Source of the DNA: an uncultured Muribaculaceae bacterium
Lineage (GTDB): Bacteria; Bacteroidota; Bacteroidia; Bacteroidales; Muribaculaceae
Direction of reading: 5' to 3'
DNA: 64,000 bases
NCBI GenBank assembly: GCA_910577585.1
Contig: CAJTNN010000002.1
Span: 45,765-109,764, forward strand
Positions 1 to 8,506 of this stretch are shown in pieces; position 1 is the first letter of the stretch, and every line of letters starts with the position of its first letter. Below the pieces are notes generated by a model, which saw only the letters and a list, made by a program, of their open reading frames with translations, ran no database searches and was not told the origin of the DNA. The position numbers were made by a program, and so were the translations under genes.

Positions 1-316
1 CTGCCCCCGCCACAGCTACTTGGAGTGAGTCGGGAAGCGCCTCTACATCATAGCGGATGCTCCCCTTCTGACGCTGTATGCCTACTATCACCTTACTGTT
101 GATGGTGTCGACTATGGTGGTCTCATGTATTATCTCGGTCGTGCAGAGTTCGGCAATGGCGCGGAGGTCTACCACCTGCACCGGACGCACCTCCACATGC
201 TCATCCTCCTCAACGCCACTCACAGCACGCCATACCCACCATGCCGCTGCCACTGCCAGCACCGCCACTGCCAGCGCTATGATATATTTCGCTACTCTCA
301 ACATCTTACATTTCAT
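1..316 (-). CDS. DUF4230 family membrane protein, 3' end outside window
   Basis: This leftward gene starts at an ATG whose first base is 316 and runs off the left edge, so 105 residues are visible. Residues about 9-27 form one hydrophobic segment (YIIALAVAVLAVAAAWWVW) that could be an uncleaved signal anchor, with the rest outside the cytoplasm. The following stretch (VVDLRAIAELCTTEIIHETTIVDT) is the start of a DUF4230 domain, a family common in Bacteroidota with no established function. It starts 20 bp after the stop of another DUF4230 gene on the same strand, so the two are probably co-transcribed paralogues. The family call is by pattern recognition; the C-terminal part cannot be checked here. 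Confidence 0.75.
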   Translation of the reverse strand, partial: MKCKMLRVAKYIIALAVAVLAVAAAWWVWRAVSGVEEDEHVEVRPVQVVDLRAIAELCTTEIIHETTIVDTINSKVIVGIQRQKGSIRYDVEALPDSLQVAVAGA

Positions 317-336
317 TATAATCTTTAGAATCCGGA

Positions 337-966
337 TCATTCCCCGGTCATCTCCCGGGGACCTACATTCAAAGCCGACGAACCGGCAAATCTCACATCC
401 GGGATGTAGCCGGCAGCCTCAATCACCGACTCCACATATGCCGCACCCTTGCGCCGTGCAGTCTGAAGCAGCGCATCGCGTATCTGAGAGTTGCTCTTCA
501 GTTCGCGCTGCAGATCGCGATCGGCTATCTCTTTGAGCTCGGCACGCTCTTTTGAGTCAGGTCGGCTTCTGAATAGGTCGATGTGCTCATATTCCACCCT
601 CAGTTCAGGCGAACGCCCCTTTATCTCGAGTGTGGGCTGCGACAGAGTGACACTCACCCGCCGGGCAAGTGTATCGACCACCACATCATATGGCGTGAGC
701 TCCGACAAATCCACACACCCCTCAATCCACACATCATAAGAGTAGACTCCCACACGCTTACCGACCTTATACCATTTGGTGCGGTCGGTGGTGACAGTCT
801 TGGTGAGCTTCATTGATGCGAAACTCATGCGGTGCATGCTGCGCAGTTCGGTATAGAAATCCGGCACAGTCACCACCCTCTCCGCCGTAGCATCATCACT
901 CTGCCGGCAACCGGGCAGCCCTCCGACTGCCAGCAGCATTGCAATATATAGTAATAATCGCCTCAT
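337..966 (-). CDS. DUF4230 family lipoprotein
   Basis: A 209-residue protein with an N-terminal lipoprotein signal (MRRLLLYIAMLLAVGGLPGC; lipobox LPGC, Cys20). It is therefore predicted to be lipid-anchored in the envelope. The body carries DUF4230 features: an early PDFYTELRSMHRMSFASMKL segment, YKVGKRVGVYSYDVWIEG, and a charged region near DSKERAELKEIADRDL. No enzymatic motif is visible and the family has no assigned function. It lies just upstream of a second DUF4230 gene with 20 bp between, which suggests the two products act together, one lipid-anchored and one membrane-spanning. No convincing promoter was seen; the best -7-like string (TACTTTAG, 1000-1007, minus strand) lacks a -33 partner. 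Confidence 0.8.
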   Translation of the reverse strand: MRRLLLYIAMLLAVGGLPGCRQSDDATAERVVTVPDFYTELRSMHRMSFASMKLTKTVTTDRTKWYKVGKRVGVYSYDVWIEGCVDLSELTPYDVVVDTLARRVSVTLSQPTLEIKGRSPELRVEYEHIDLFRSRPDSKERAELKEIADRDLQRELKSNSQIRDALLQTARRKGAAYVESVIEAAGYIPDVRFAGSSALNVGPREMTGE

Positions 967-1197
967 TATATATACAGTAAAAAGTCTGAGTTATAAGTTC
1001 TAAAGTAAGCCGACTCACATTCATTTCCGGCCATGGACGAAACATCATTCTTCCCCTCGGCCTCACTCTAATAACGTGTGAATTTGGCTATTTGTATAGT
1101 ACCACACCGGATGATTCAGCCTCATGCCGAATTGCCGGCACCTACCGCTTTGCCACTCTTGAGCCGCCGGGAATACACAGAGAATATAAAGTGCTTT
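967..1197. other. Intergenic region between divergent genes
   Basis: About 230 bp between the DUF4230 operon (leftward) and the promoter of the DUF3943 gene (rightward). An open frame crosses it in the DUF3943 frame from 1092, but it lies upstream of a strong promoter and is not expected to be translated from that start. Nothing else is recognised. Confidence 0.5.
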
Positions 1198-1229
1198 TTT
1201 GGCATATTCTCATTTTTTGCCTAATTTTG
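1198..1229 (+). promoter_or_regulatory. Promoter for the DUF3943 gene
   Basis: Bacteroidota promoter: -33 TTTG at 1198-1201, 20-bp spacer, -7 TAATTTTG at 1222-1229. Transcription should start near 1236, so translation cannot begin at the upstream in-frame ATG at 1092. The leader (about 1235-1280) is pyrimidine-rich with four CTCTC clusters. Confidence 0.8.
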
Positions 1230-1343
1230 CATACCTCTCTCCTGAGTATCTCTCCTAAGCATCTCTCTTATATCTCTCCGTATCATTCCGATGCATTCGG
1301 CCACCGGATGCTTTTTTCCCCCAGTCTTACCCCCATTGACCAG

Positions 1344-3023
1344 ATGCTCCAAAGGATAACGCATAACCATTCCCGCCATGACAATTCGGCCATCATATGG
1401 CGTTGCATACTTTTAGTGATGCTGACAGTGACAGCATCTCTTCATAGCGGGGCTGCTGCGCAGAGATACGAATCAGCCGCCGATTCTTTAGCCGGCGTGG
1501 CAGCCGACATCGACAGCGAAATCGACACTGTGCCGCGCAATCACTACGCGCCGCGCCATATCCTGACTCGCCCCGAGGCTCCCGACTCGGCCGATATCGC
1601 CCTGCTCAGCCATAAAGCCTTCTGGAGGGCCTCGGCCGAAGTGGTGGGCATGAATCTCGGTCTCTGGGCTTTCGACCGCTATGTGCTGAATGCCGAGTAT
1701 GCCCGCATCTCCTGGTCGACTATCGCCGAGAATTTCAAGCATGGTTTCGAACTCGATGATGACCATCTGAGCTCCAACATGTTCTCTCACCCCTACAACG
1801 GTTCTTTCTTCTTTAATGCCGGTCGGTCGAATGGATTCAACTTCTGGCAATCGGAACTCTTCGCCATCGGGGGGAGCGCGATGTGGGAGATGTGCATGGA
1901 GCGTGAATACCCCTCCACCAACGATATCATCGCCACCCCCATCGGAGGGGCCGCCATGGGCGAGGTGCTTTACCGCACATCCGACCTCCTGCTCGACGAC
2001 CGCACCACCGGTGGCCAACGCGCCGCACGCGAGATTGCGGCCTTCCTCATCGACCCGATGCGCGGATTCACCCGCATCGTCACCGGACGTGCGTGGCGTC
2101 ACCGTACCACTCCGGGACGCCGTTTCGGGATACCCCCCGTGAGCGTGGAATTCGGTCTCGGCGGGCGCTACCTGGCGCTGTATGACAACGATGAGGGAGG
2201 CGCCGTAGGCATCGCGGCCAAGGTCAACATCGAGTATGGCGACCGCTTCTCGCATTCTTCATCCACCCCCTACGATTATTTCTCCTTCCTGCTCGAGGCC
2301 AATTTCATGAAGACGCAGCCGCTCATCAGCCGCGTCGAGATTATCGGGCGGCTCCTCTCGCATGAAATCGTAGAGAATCGCAAGTGGCATCTCTCGGCCG
2401 GTCTCTACCAGCACTTCGATTATTTCGATTCTGACACTATCAAGCAGCGTGCGCCGCGCCAGAATATGCTCTGGCCATGCGTGGTGCCTTACAAACTGGG
2501 CACTCCCGCATCTGTGGGTGGCGGACTCTGCGCACGCTTCAACCCCTCGCGACGTCTGGCCATCGACGGTTTCCTGCATGCCAACGGCGTGATTCTCGGT
2601 GGGGTGCTCACCGATTTCTACCGCGACTATCACCGCAACTACAACTGGGCCTCCGGATTCTCAATCAAGGCCGGACTAAACCTCGTCACCGCCCGCGACC
2701 GCCTCAACATCTCAATCACCAATCAGTTCTACCGCCTCTATACCTGGAAAGGCTATGACATGAACTACAACTGGTCCACCACCCCCGAAGGTGGCCCGGT
2801 AGATGTGCAGGGTGACGCCTCGCATGCCATATTCAATCATCTCGAAGCAGCTGTCAGATACCGCCTATGGCGCGGACTCGGACTGCAACTTGGCCTCGAT
2901 TTCTACCGCCGGCACACCCACTACGAGAGCGTCACCGTCAAAGTCGACAATCATATCTTCTACGAGCCCCGCGTAGAGAGCAAACAGATAGGCTGCCACC
3001 TGATGTTCACCTACATGCTATAA
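1344..3023 (+). CDS. DUF3943 outer-membrane-type protein
   Basis: The frame is open from 1092, but a strong promoter at 1198-1229 places the real start downstream. The ATG at 1344 (559 aa) gives a signal peptide ending near SGAAAQR; an ATG at 1308 is the alternative. The conserved DUF3943 block is clear: NMFSHPYNGSFFFNAGRSNG, then FNFWQSELFAIGGSAMWEM, then an ME-EYPSTNDIIATPIGGAAMGE stretch. The C-terminal half is rich in alternating aromatic and polar strands and ends in an aromatic-containing segment (LMFTYML), as in an outer-membrane beta-barrel. The function of DUF3943 proteins is unknown. An MscS-type channel gene follows after 51 bp, so both may share a transcript. Confidence 0.85.
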   Translation: MLQRITHNHSRHDNSAIIWRCILLVMLTVTASLHSGAAAQRYESAADSLAGVAADIDSEIDTVPRNHYAPRHILTRPEAPDSADIALLSHKAFWRASAEVVGMNLGLWAFDRYVLNAEYARISWSTIAENFKHGFELDDDHLSSNMFSHPYNGSFFFNAGRSNGFNFWQSELFAIGGSAMWEMCMEREYPSTNDIIATPIGGAAMGEVLYRTSDLLLDDRTTGGQRAAREIAAFLIDPMRGFTRIVTGRAWRHRTTPGRRFGIPPVSVEFGLGGRYLALYDNDEGGAVGIAAKVNIEYGDRFSHSSSTPYDYFSFLLEANFMKTQPLISRVEIIGRLLSHEIVENRKWHLSAGLYQHFDYFDSDTIKQRAPRQNMLWPCVVPYKLGTPASVGGGLCARFNPSRRLAIDGFLHANGVILGGVLTDFYRDYHRNYNWASGFSIKAGLNLVTARDRLNISITNQFYRLYTWKGYDMNYNWSTTPEGGPVDVQGDASHAIFNHLEAAVRYRLWRGLGLQLGLDFYRRHTHYESVTVKVDNHIFYEPRVESKQIGCHLMFTYML

Positions 3024-3074
3024 GCCCCAAAATCACCAACCCACCCATAACTCCCCAAAACTCCCAGAAAAAAA

Positions 3075-4292
3075 ATGCAATCCCCCACCTTCTTCGACAA
3101 CCTTCGCGAAAGCCTGTATCACTACTTCACCTTCCCTGGAAGCTGGATACTGATATCCCTGATTCTGCTTGCCGGAATCGCCCTATGTGCCGTAGCCGGA
3201 TACTTCATCTTCAAACTAATTCTGCAAGGGGTAAGCTGGATTGTACAGAAATCCGAGACCGATTGGGACGACGACCTCATCAACGATAAATTTCTCACCG
3301 CCCTGTCGCAACTGGCTCCGGCCGTGATAATCGCCTGGATGCTGCCGCGCTGCTTCGATGAGTTTGATATCCTCTCGGCCACCATCCACATCCTGACATC
3401 ATTCTACATTGTGGTGGCAAGCGTCTATGCAGCCAACACATTTCTCGACAATCTTCTAGCGGCCTTCACCAAACGGCGCCGGTTCCGCCCCTATGCCGTG
3501 AAGGGAATCTTCCAGATGGTCAAACTCATTCTGATCGCCATCGGGGCCATCATATGCATCAGCCTGCTTATCGGCAAGTCACCCGTGGCGATACTGACAG
3601 CCCTGGGCGCTTCGGCAGCTATCCTGATGTTGGTGTTCCGCGATACCATCCTCGGTCTCGTAGCCAGCGTGCAGCTCACAGCCAACCGCATGGTGCAGAA
3701 GGGCGACTGGATTGTGGTGCCCAAACATGGCGCCAACGGCGAAGTCACCGACATCTCGCTCACCACCGTCAAAGTCCGCAACTGGGACAACTCCATAAGC
3801 ACCATCCCACCCTACTCACTCGTGTCGGAATCCTTCCAGAATTTCACAGCAATGCAGAATTCCGGCGCCCGCCGCATCAGCCGCGCCATATACATCGACA
3901 TGCAGAGCATACGCTACTGCACCCCCGGCGAACTTGAGGCACTCCAGGCACGCGGCTGGCTCAAAGGGATCGACATGACCGATGCCGAGACGATGGTCAA
4001 CCTCAGTCTGCTGCGCAACTATCTCGAACAATGGCTCGCCAAGCGCCCCGAAGTGAGAGCCGACCTCATCTACATGGTGCGCCAGCTCCCTCCCACACCC
4101 CAAGGCCTCCCCCTCGAACTCTACTTCTTCACCCACCAGACCTCCTGGAAACCCTACGAACACATCCAGGCCGACATCTTCGACCACGTCTACGCCATAG
4201 TAGGCCGCTTCGGCCTACGCCTCTACCAAGCCCCCTCAGGCACCGACCTCCTCGCCCTGACACCCCACACCCCGCTCCCCTCAGACTCGTAG
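3075..4292 (+). CDS. Mechanosensitive ion channel, YbdG/MscS family
   Basis: A 405-residue inner-membrane protein. Four to five hydrophobic segments fill the first ~190 residues. They end in the MscS-like pore helix (LTALGASAAILMLVFRDTILGLVASVQLTANRMVQKGDWI) and continue into the cytoplasmic beta domain (GEVTDISLTTVKVRNWDNSISTIPPYSLVSESFQN). The SGARRISRAIYIDMQSIRY segment is diagnostic of the YbdG (miniconductance) branch, which protects cells from osmotic downshock by releasing solutes. Length matches YbdG (about 415 aa). It follows the DUF3943 gene closely. No transcription terminator was seen after it; the next gene is convergent. Confidence 0.9.
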   Translation: MQSPTFFDNLRESLYHYFTFPGSWILISLILLAGIALCAVAGYFIFKLILQGVSWIVQKSETDWDDDLINDKFLTALSQLAPAVIIAWMLPRCFDEFDILSATIHILTSFYIVVASVYAANTFLDNLLAAFTKRRRFRPYAVKGIFQMVKLILIAIGAIICISLLIGKSPVAILTALGASAAILMLVFRDTILGLVASVQLTANRMVQKGDWIVVPKHGANGEVTDISLTTVKVRNWDNSISTIPPYSLVSESFQNFTAMQNSGARRISRAIYIDMQSIRYCTPGELEALQARGWLKGIDMTDAETMVNLSLLRNYLEQWLAKRPEVRADLIYMVRQLPPTPQGLPLELYFFTHQTSWKPYEHIQADIFDHVYAIVGRFGLRLYQAPSGTDLLALTPHTPLPSDS

Positions 4293-4333
4293 TCCACCGG
4301 CATACTCCCCTGCCGCTCCAGCCGTATAGGAAG

Positions 4334-5134
4334 TCACTGCCCGGGTGCCGATTCCGCGGCATTGGGGAAGAGCGGGGCATAACGCGCCGATATATAGGAA
4401 AGTATCTTCCGCAGAGTTGAACACACCTGCCCATCCCATGTCACATCAAGATAAGGAAAGCGTTCATAGGCGGTGAAATCTTTCGTGTGCCACGACAACT
4501 GCACTCCATCCGGAAGATAGAAATAAAGTACATACGAGGCATTCTTACCATCAGCTTCACAATAGCCGTATCTCCACTCTGAATCTTTAAGCATCCAGCT
4601 CAGTCTATCAAGAAGCCAACTCTTGCGGGCATAGGCCTTGCGTGAATTACGGCATTTATGTTTCGCTGATAGATTCGCATACTCAGCCTCAAGAAGAGTG
4701 GTGACCACAATCATATCAAAATCACGATGACGCCTGCACTCCCGCTTCATTATAGCTATCACGCGCTTCAGCCCCACTCCCAGGGCATTCTGCAATGACT
4801 CTTGCAATAGGGCACGGCTCTGACGGTCCTGCATGCCACTTTTCTTCTGAAGCTCATCATATCTGGAAAGCGCTTCCTGCAGTCTGACACGCAATATCGG
4901 ATTGCGTGTCTCTTTGAGAAATCGCAAAAGATCATATCGTGTAAGACCATACGTGTGCACAGCATCCGCCTCGCGCAGATTATGCTTGTAACGCTTCATC
5001 ACCACCAAGGCATCAATCACCCCACGCTGATAATCTTTACGCGTCTGACGCCCGACTCCATTAAGAATCTCTTCAGTTATCTCACTCCGGCAAGTATCCC
5101 CGGCAGTAGTAGCAATAGTCATGGTATCTTTCAT
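4334..5134 (-). CDS. Hypothetical protein, 266 aa
   Basis: A leftward frame of 266 codons (ATG at 5134, or the fifth codon at 5122) with a protein-like composition: mostly helical and charged in residues 20-190, then a globular segment with aromatic clusters (DSEWRYGYCEADGKNASYVLYFYLPDGVQLSWHT, FPYLDVTWDG). There is no signal peptide, membrane segment or recognised catalytic motif. I do not recognise the family. It is convergent with the channel gene (41 bp gap) and stands alone next to a MITE, so it may be a lineage-specific accessory gene. Confidence 0.6.
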   Translation of the reverse strand: MKDTMTIATTAGDTCRSEITEEILNGVGRQTRKDYQRGVIDALVVMKRYKHNLREADAVHTYGLTRYDLLRFLKETRNPILRVRLQEALSRYDELQKKSGMQDRQSRALLQESLQNALGVGLKRVIAIMKRECRRHRDFDMIVVTTLLEAEYANLSAKHKCRNSRKAYARKSWLLDRLSWMLKDSEWRYGYCEADGKNASYVLYFYLPDGVQLSWHTKDFTAYERFPYLDVTWDGQVCSTLRKILSYISARYAPLFPNAAESAPGQ

Positions 5135-5233
5135 CTTGCGTTGTATTATTTATGAACCAGGGTCTTGGTCCGTGCACCTTAGACCTGCACAGACATTCAC
5201 ACAGATTCCATAGGAAAAGTGCACCCTTAAAGA

Positions 5234-5418
5234 TAAGTATCTCTCAAAAATTAGTTTATATTTGAAAATATTTTTGAGCTATGATTCTTTTTGGTCTTTT
5301 TTGGCGCTTTTCGCCGTCTTCGTCAGTCGCTTAGCTCGCTAAGCTCCTTCCTCAGCCGACGAAAATCACTCAAAAAATCCTCAAAAATAATGCATAGCTA
5401 ATTTTTGAGAGATACTTA
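5234..5418. mobile_element. Foldback MITE with 21-bp perfect terminal inverted repeats
   Basis: The ends at 5234-5254 and 5398-5418 are perfect 21-bp inverted complements (TAAGTATCTCTCAAAA at the left tip). Complementarity continues imperfectly inward (ATTTTTGAG/CTCAAAAAT blocks), so the whole 185 bp can fold back. The centre holds a small hairpin GCTTAGC/GCTAAGC near 5329-5343. An 8-bp direct repeat TTAAAGAT lies at 5227-5234 and 5422-5429, a possible target duplication although its left copy overlaps the tip and the right copy is 3 bp away. There is no transposase gene, so mobility would need a partner elsewhere. A shortened relative is at 30460-30517. Confidence 0.75.
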
Positions 5419-5536
5419 GAATTAAAGATCAATCGTTAGAACTTCCCAAAATTACATTAAAATTTCTTATCCCACAAAAAATAATTCTTGTTTTAAGCAA
5501 AAAAAAATATCATCTGATAAAAAAACTCCAAAAAAA

Positions 5537-5568
5537 TTTGGTGGTTTCAGAAATAAATCGTAACTTTG
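5537..5568 (+). promoter_or_regulatory. Promoter for tRNA-His
   Basis: -33 TTTG (5537-5540), 20 bp, -7 TAACTTTG (5561-5568). The distance to the tRNA 5' end (5611) is about 43 bp, suiting a short 5' leader removed by RNase P. Confidence 0.8.
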
Positions 5569-5610
5569 CATCGCTTTTGAGGAGGAACACTTCTCCAAGA
5601 GAGTAGAAAT

Positions 5611-5685
5611 GGTGAATGTAGCTCAGTTGGTTAGAGCGACGGATTGTGGTTCCGTAGGTCGTGGGTTCGAGACCCATCTTTCACC
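5611..5685 (+). tRNA. tRNA-His (GTG)
   Basis: Cloverleaf with D arm GCTC/GAGC, anticodon stem CGGA/TCCG with loop TTGTGGT (anticodon GTG) and T arm around GTGGGTTCGAGACCCAT. The G at 5611 is the extra G-1 typical of tRNA-His, facing C at 5685. The acceptor stem has one U-U mismatch. The 3' CCA is not encoded. A strong hairpin terminator follows about 25 bp later. Confidence 0.95.
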
Positions 5686-5710
5686 CTCCCTTAACCAACT
5701 CCCAACTCCC

Positions 5711-5748
5711 AATCCCTTTCAGCCCCCCGCTGAAAGGGATTATTTTTT
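5711..5748 (+). terminator. Rho-independent terminator after tRNA-His
   Basis: Perfect 12-bp stem AATCCCTTTCAG (5711-5722) / CTGAAAGGGATT (5730-5741) with a 7-nt loop, followed by ATTTTTT. Confidence 0.88.
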
Positions 5749-5756
5749 CGCCCCAC

Positions 5757-5830
5757 CCCTCCCACCCCTCCCATAACTCCCAACTCTCCTCAGCCCTCCC
5801 AAAACTCCCAGTACTCCCAGCCTTCCCAGA
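5757..5830. repeat. Degenerate 9-bp TCCC array
   Basis: TCCC occurs with T at 5760, 5769, 5778, 5797, 5806, 5815 and 5824, a 9-10 bp period; units resemble AAACTCCCA. It is intergenic, between the tRNA-His terminator and the hydrolase gene. The same type of array is at 8507-8592. Confidence 0.65.
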
Positions 5831-5967
5831 ACTGAGATGAAAAGCCGACTCCGGTTGACACCATTTACACATACTGTGCACGCAGAATAAACCATGAGCG
5901 AAAGAACAATCCGCAAGGGGTGCGCGTTTCTGTTGTCAAGAAGTTTACTTTGATTAATGTTTCCACT

Positions 5968-7074
5968 ATGAAAAAATATGTGTCTGCACGGCTGGCTTAC
6001 GCTGTGGTCCCGGCGTTGCTGATGCTCCTCTCTTTAGGGGGAGCTTATGCCGGACGATTCTATGAGCAGTGGCCCGATTGGGATAAGAAGTTCGCGGGCG
6101 AGAAGAGCATGCCCGATGATTGGGGCTGGGGGCCCGACGTGCTGCCGGGCTATGAGTCAAGATTCGTCGATATGGGTGAGGCTTTCGATGGGCCGGCAAG
6201 ATGCACCATCATACGACTGCGCACGCCGAAGCCGTCGAAGCGAGGATTCCTCTATGTCCATGGGTTCAACGACTATTTCTTCCAGGATGAGTGGGGGCGT
6301 GAGTTTGTGGATTCGGGATTCAATTTCTATGCCGTCGACCTGCGCCGCTACGGCCGCAGCCGTCTGCCGTGGCAATACCCCTTCAATGTGCGCGACCAAA
6401 AGGAGTATTTCGCCGACATCGATTCGGCTCTCGCGCAGATGCGTCGCGACGGCATCACAGACATCACTCTGGGCGGACACTCTACGGGTGGACTGACCGT
6501 GATCTATTACGCTGCCGACCGCGGGCGCCGCGTGGGTGTCAACCGCGTGGTCACCGACTCGCCATTCCTCGAATGGAACTACAACAACTTCATGCGCAAC
6601 GTGGCCGCACCTCTGATCGGCGCTCTCGGCAAGATCTCACCCGAACTCACCGTCAAGCAGGGGCACTGCGACGGTTACGCCTACTCGTTGCTCAAGCAAT
6701 ATGATGGCGAATGGACCTACAACACCGACTGGAAGATGATATATTCGCCGCCGGTGAAGTGGGGCTGGATCGGCTCGATCGACAAGGCCCACACTCAGGT
6801 CAGCCGCCAGGGTAAGAATATCACAGTGCCGCTGCTCGTGATGACAAGCACGCGCATGGTAAGCGGTTGCGACTTCACCCCTGAATTCCTCACCGGCGAC
6901 GCCGTGCTCGACCCCTCAATGATACGCAAAGTGGCCGCCACACTCCCCAACACCACCATCTGCCCCATCGACTCCGGAATCCACGACCTGATCCTCTCCC
7001 CACTCCCGGCGCGCCGTCAGGCCCGCGCCACCATCTTCGACTTCATCCGCGACCACTCTCTCCTGTCAGAGTAG
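5968..7074 (+). CDS. Alpha/beta hydrolase (S33-like), exported
   Basis: The best start is the ATG at 5968, giving 368 aa with a signal sequence MKKYVSARLAYAVVPALLML and likely cleavage after GGAYA; an upstream in-frame ATG at 5920 would bury the signal peptide. The fold markers of a serine hydrolase are present: oxyanion-hole strand GFLYVHGFNDY, nucleophile elbow GGHSTGG (Ser172), and a late His in DSGIHDLIL as the third triad member. Substrate is unknown; relatives include lysophospholipases and acyl-glycerol lipases. It stands alone, with a nonamer repeat array beginning at its stop codon. Function beyond hydrolase is inference. Confidence 0.85.
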   Translation: MKKYVSARLAYAVVPALLMLLSLGGAYAGRFYEQWPDWDKKFAGEKSMPDDWGWGPDVLPGYESRFVDMGEAFDGPARCTIIRLRTPKPSKRGFLYVHGFNDYFFQDEWGREFVDSGFNFYAVDLRRYGRSRLPWQYPFNVRDQKEYFADIDSALAQMRRDGITDITLGGHSTGGLTVIYYAADRGRRVGVNRVVTDSPFLEWNYNNFMRNVAAPLIGALGKISPELTVKQGHCDGYAYSLLKQYDGEWTYNTDWKMIYSPPVKWGWIGSIDKAHTQVSRQGKNITVPLLVMTSTRMVSGCDFTPEFLTGDAVLDPSMIRKVAATLPNTTICPIDSGIHDLILSPLPARRQARATIFDFIRDHSLLSE

Positions 7075-7077
7075 TCG

Positions 7078-7122
7078 GACTTGTCTGACCTGTCCGACTT
7101 GTCTGACCTATCGGACTTGTCA
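7078..7122. repeat. 9-bp GACnTGTCn tandem array, five units
   Basis: Five nonamer units start with GAC at 7078, 7087, 7096, 7105 and 7114 (GACTTGTCT, GACCTGTCC, and so on), directly after the hydrolase stop codon. Each unit contains the palindrome GACnnGTC, so the array can form hairpins in several registers. A sister array is at 15463-15514. Confidence 0.8.
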
Positions 7123-7149
7123 AAAACTGCATTAAGACTCTCGACAATG

Positions 7150-7182
7150 ACGCGCAAAAAAGTTTACATTTTTTTTGCGCGT
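7150..7182. terminator. Hairpin between hydrolase and tdh, nested with the tdh promoter
   Basis: Perfect 12-bp inverted repeat ACGCGCAAAAAA (7150-7161) / TTTTTTGCGCGT (7171-7182) with a 9-nt spacer. The right arm contains the -33 TTTG of the tdh promoter. It may terminate the upstream transcript, act as an operator, or both. Confidence 0.65.
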
Positions 7183-7205
7183 CTCGCTTTTAGTACTTAA
7201 ATTTG
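7174..7205 (+). promoter_or_regulatory. Promoter for tdh
   Basis: -33 TTTG (7174-7177), 20 bp, -7 TAAATTTG (7198-7205). The leader is about 115 nt. Confidence 0.82.
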
Positions 7206-7325
7206 CAGTGTGGCTGATGCAAATATCCAGAAGCCCTATCAACCAGGGAGTGAGGATGACGACACCCCCTCCCCGCCATGAAATAGAATATCCCTTAATT
7301 CTAATATTCCTAACCAGACATTGAA

Positions 7326-8333
7326 ATGAAAAATATCCTCATCATCGGAGCCACAGGCCAGATCGGAAGTGAGCTCACCATGCGACTCCGCCGCGAATAC
7401 CCGGGCGGAAACGTTGTGGCCGGTTATATCCGCGGTGCCGAACCCAAGGGTGAGCTCCTCGAAAGCGGTCCGTCGCACGAAGTGGATATCACCAACCCCA
7501 CACAGATTGCCGAAGCTGTAGAGAAATATAATGTCGACACTATCTATAACCTCGCCGCCCTGCTCAGCGCCGTGGCTGAGGCAAAGCCTCAGCTGGCTTG
7601 GAAAATCGGCGTCGGTGGCCTCTACAACTGCCTCGAGGTGTCGCGCGAGAAGAAATGCGCTCTCTTCACTCCGAGCTCTATCGGCTCGTTTGGCCCCGGC
7701 ACTCCCGCCGACAAAACTCCGCAGGACACTGTGCAGCGCCCCCAGACTATATATGGTGTGACCAAAGTCACAGGCGAGATGCTCTCTGACTACTACGCAC
7801 GCCGTTTCGGTGTCGACACCCGCTCGGTGCGTTTCCCGGGCTTGATCAGCTATGTGGCTCCTCCGGGTGGAGGCACCACCGACTATGCCGTCGACATCTA
7901 CTACTCTGCCGTGAAGGGGGAGGAGTTCAAATGCCCCCTCAAGCCCGGCACTTTCATGGACATGATGTATATGCCCGACGCTCTCCGCGCGGCTATCGAA
8001 ATCATGGAGGCCGACCCCACGCGTCTCAAACACCGCAACTCGTTTAACATCGCGTCGATGAGCTTCGACCCCGAGATCATCTACAACAAGATTCGCGAGC
8101 ATATCCCCGAGTTCCGCATGACCTACGAGCTCGACCCGCTGCGCCAGAAGATCGCCGACTCATGGCCCAACAGCCTCGACGACACCTGCGCGCGCGAAGA
8201 GTGGGATTGGCATCCGGAGTATGACCTCGAGCAGATGACCATCGACATGATCGCCCACCTGCGCGAGAAATTCGGCATAGCTGCCCCGGCCGCTATCCAC
8301 CACAAGGCTCCCGAACTCGAGCCCGCATTCTAA
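7326..8333 (+). CDS. tdh: L-threonine 3-dehydrogenase, SDR (epimerase-like) type
   Basis: A 335-residue cytoplasmic enzyme of the NAD-dependent epimerase/dehydratase fold. The Rossmann motif is ILIIGATGQIGSEL (GxxGxxG) and the catalytic YxxxK is in YGVTK. The segment RFPGLISYVAPPGGGTTDYAVDIYY is characteristic of the short-chain threonine dehydrogenases found in Bacteroidota and animals rather than the zinc MDR type of E. coli. It oxidises L-threonine to 2-amino-3-ketobutyrate, which kbl (33378-34577) cleaves with CoA to glycine and acetyl-CoA. The two pathway genes are 25 kb apart here. A terminator follows at 8412. Confidence 0.92.
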   Translation: MKNILIIGATGQIGSELTMRLRREYPGGNVVAGYIRGAEPKGELLESGPSHEVDITNPTQIAEAVEKYNVDTIYNLAALLSAVAEAKPQLAWKIGVGGLYNCLEVSREKKCALFTPSSIGSFGPGTPADKTPQDTVQRPQTIYGVTKVTGEMLSDYYARRFGVDTRSVRFPGLISYVAPPGGGTTDYAVDIYYSAVKGEEFKCPLKPGTFMDMMYMPDALRAAIEIMEADPTRLKHRNSFNIASMSFDPEIIYNKIREHIPEFRMTYELDPLRQKIADSWPNSLDDTCAREEWDWHPEYDLEQMTIDMIAHLREKFGIAAPAAIHHKAPELEPAF

Positions 8334-8411
8334 CCGACCGCTACCGCAAGCGACTCCCTCCCTCTTTACAATCCCAAGCGCTCTGCAAAGCGCGCATTGA
8401 CCTAATAATGC

Positions 8412-8455
8412 CGGCAAGATTTCGCTCAACCCGAAATCTTGCCGACTCATTTTAA
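8412..8455 (+). terminator. Terminator after tdh
   Basis: Perfect 13-bp stem CGGCAAGATTTCG (8412-8424) / CGAAATCTTGCCG (8432-8444), 7-nt loop, then ACTCATTTTAAAA. The U-tract is weak. Confidence 0.75.
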
Positions 8456-8506
8456 AACTCTCCACCCTCCCCCCTGCCTCAGACCTGATCTTTCATCCCC
8501 CAAAAC

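Noticed and set aside
1488..2255. 255-codon minus-strand frame inside the DUF3943 gene
   Set aside because: Antisense shadow of a recognised family; composition reflects high-GC codon bias.
5234..5418. Simple rho-independent terminator
   Set aside because: Too long, with perfect 21-bp ends and a second partial copy elsewhere; a MITE explains it better.
5681..5881. 66-codon minus-strand frame after tRNA-His
   Set aside because: Built from the terminator and the 9-bp TCCC repeats.
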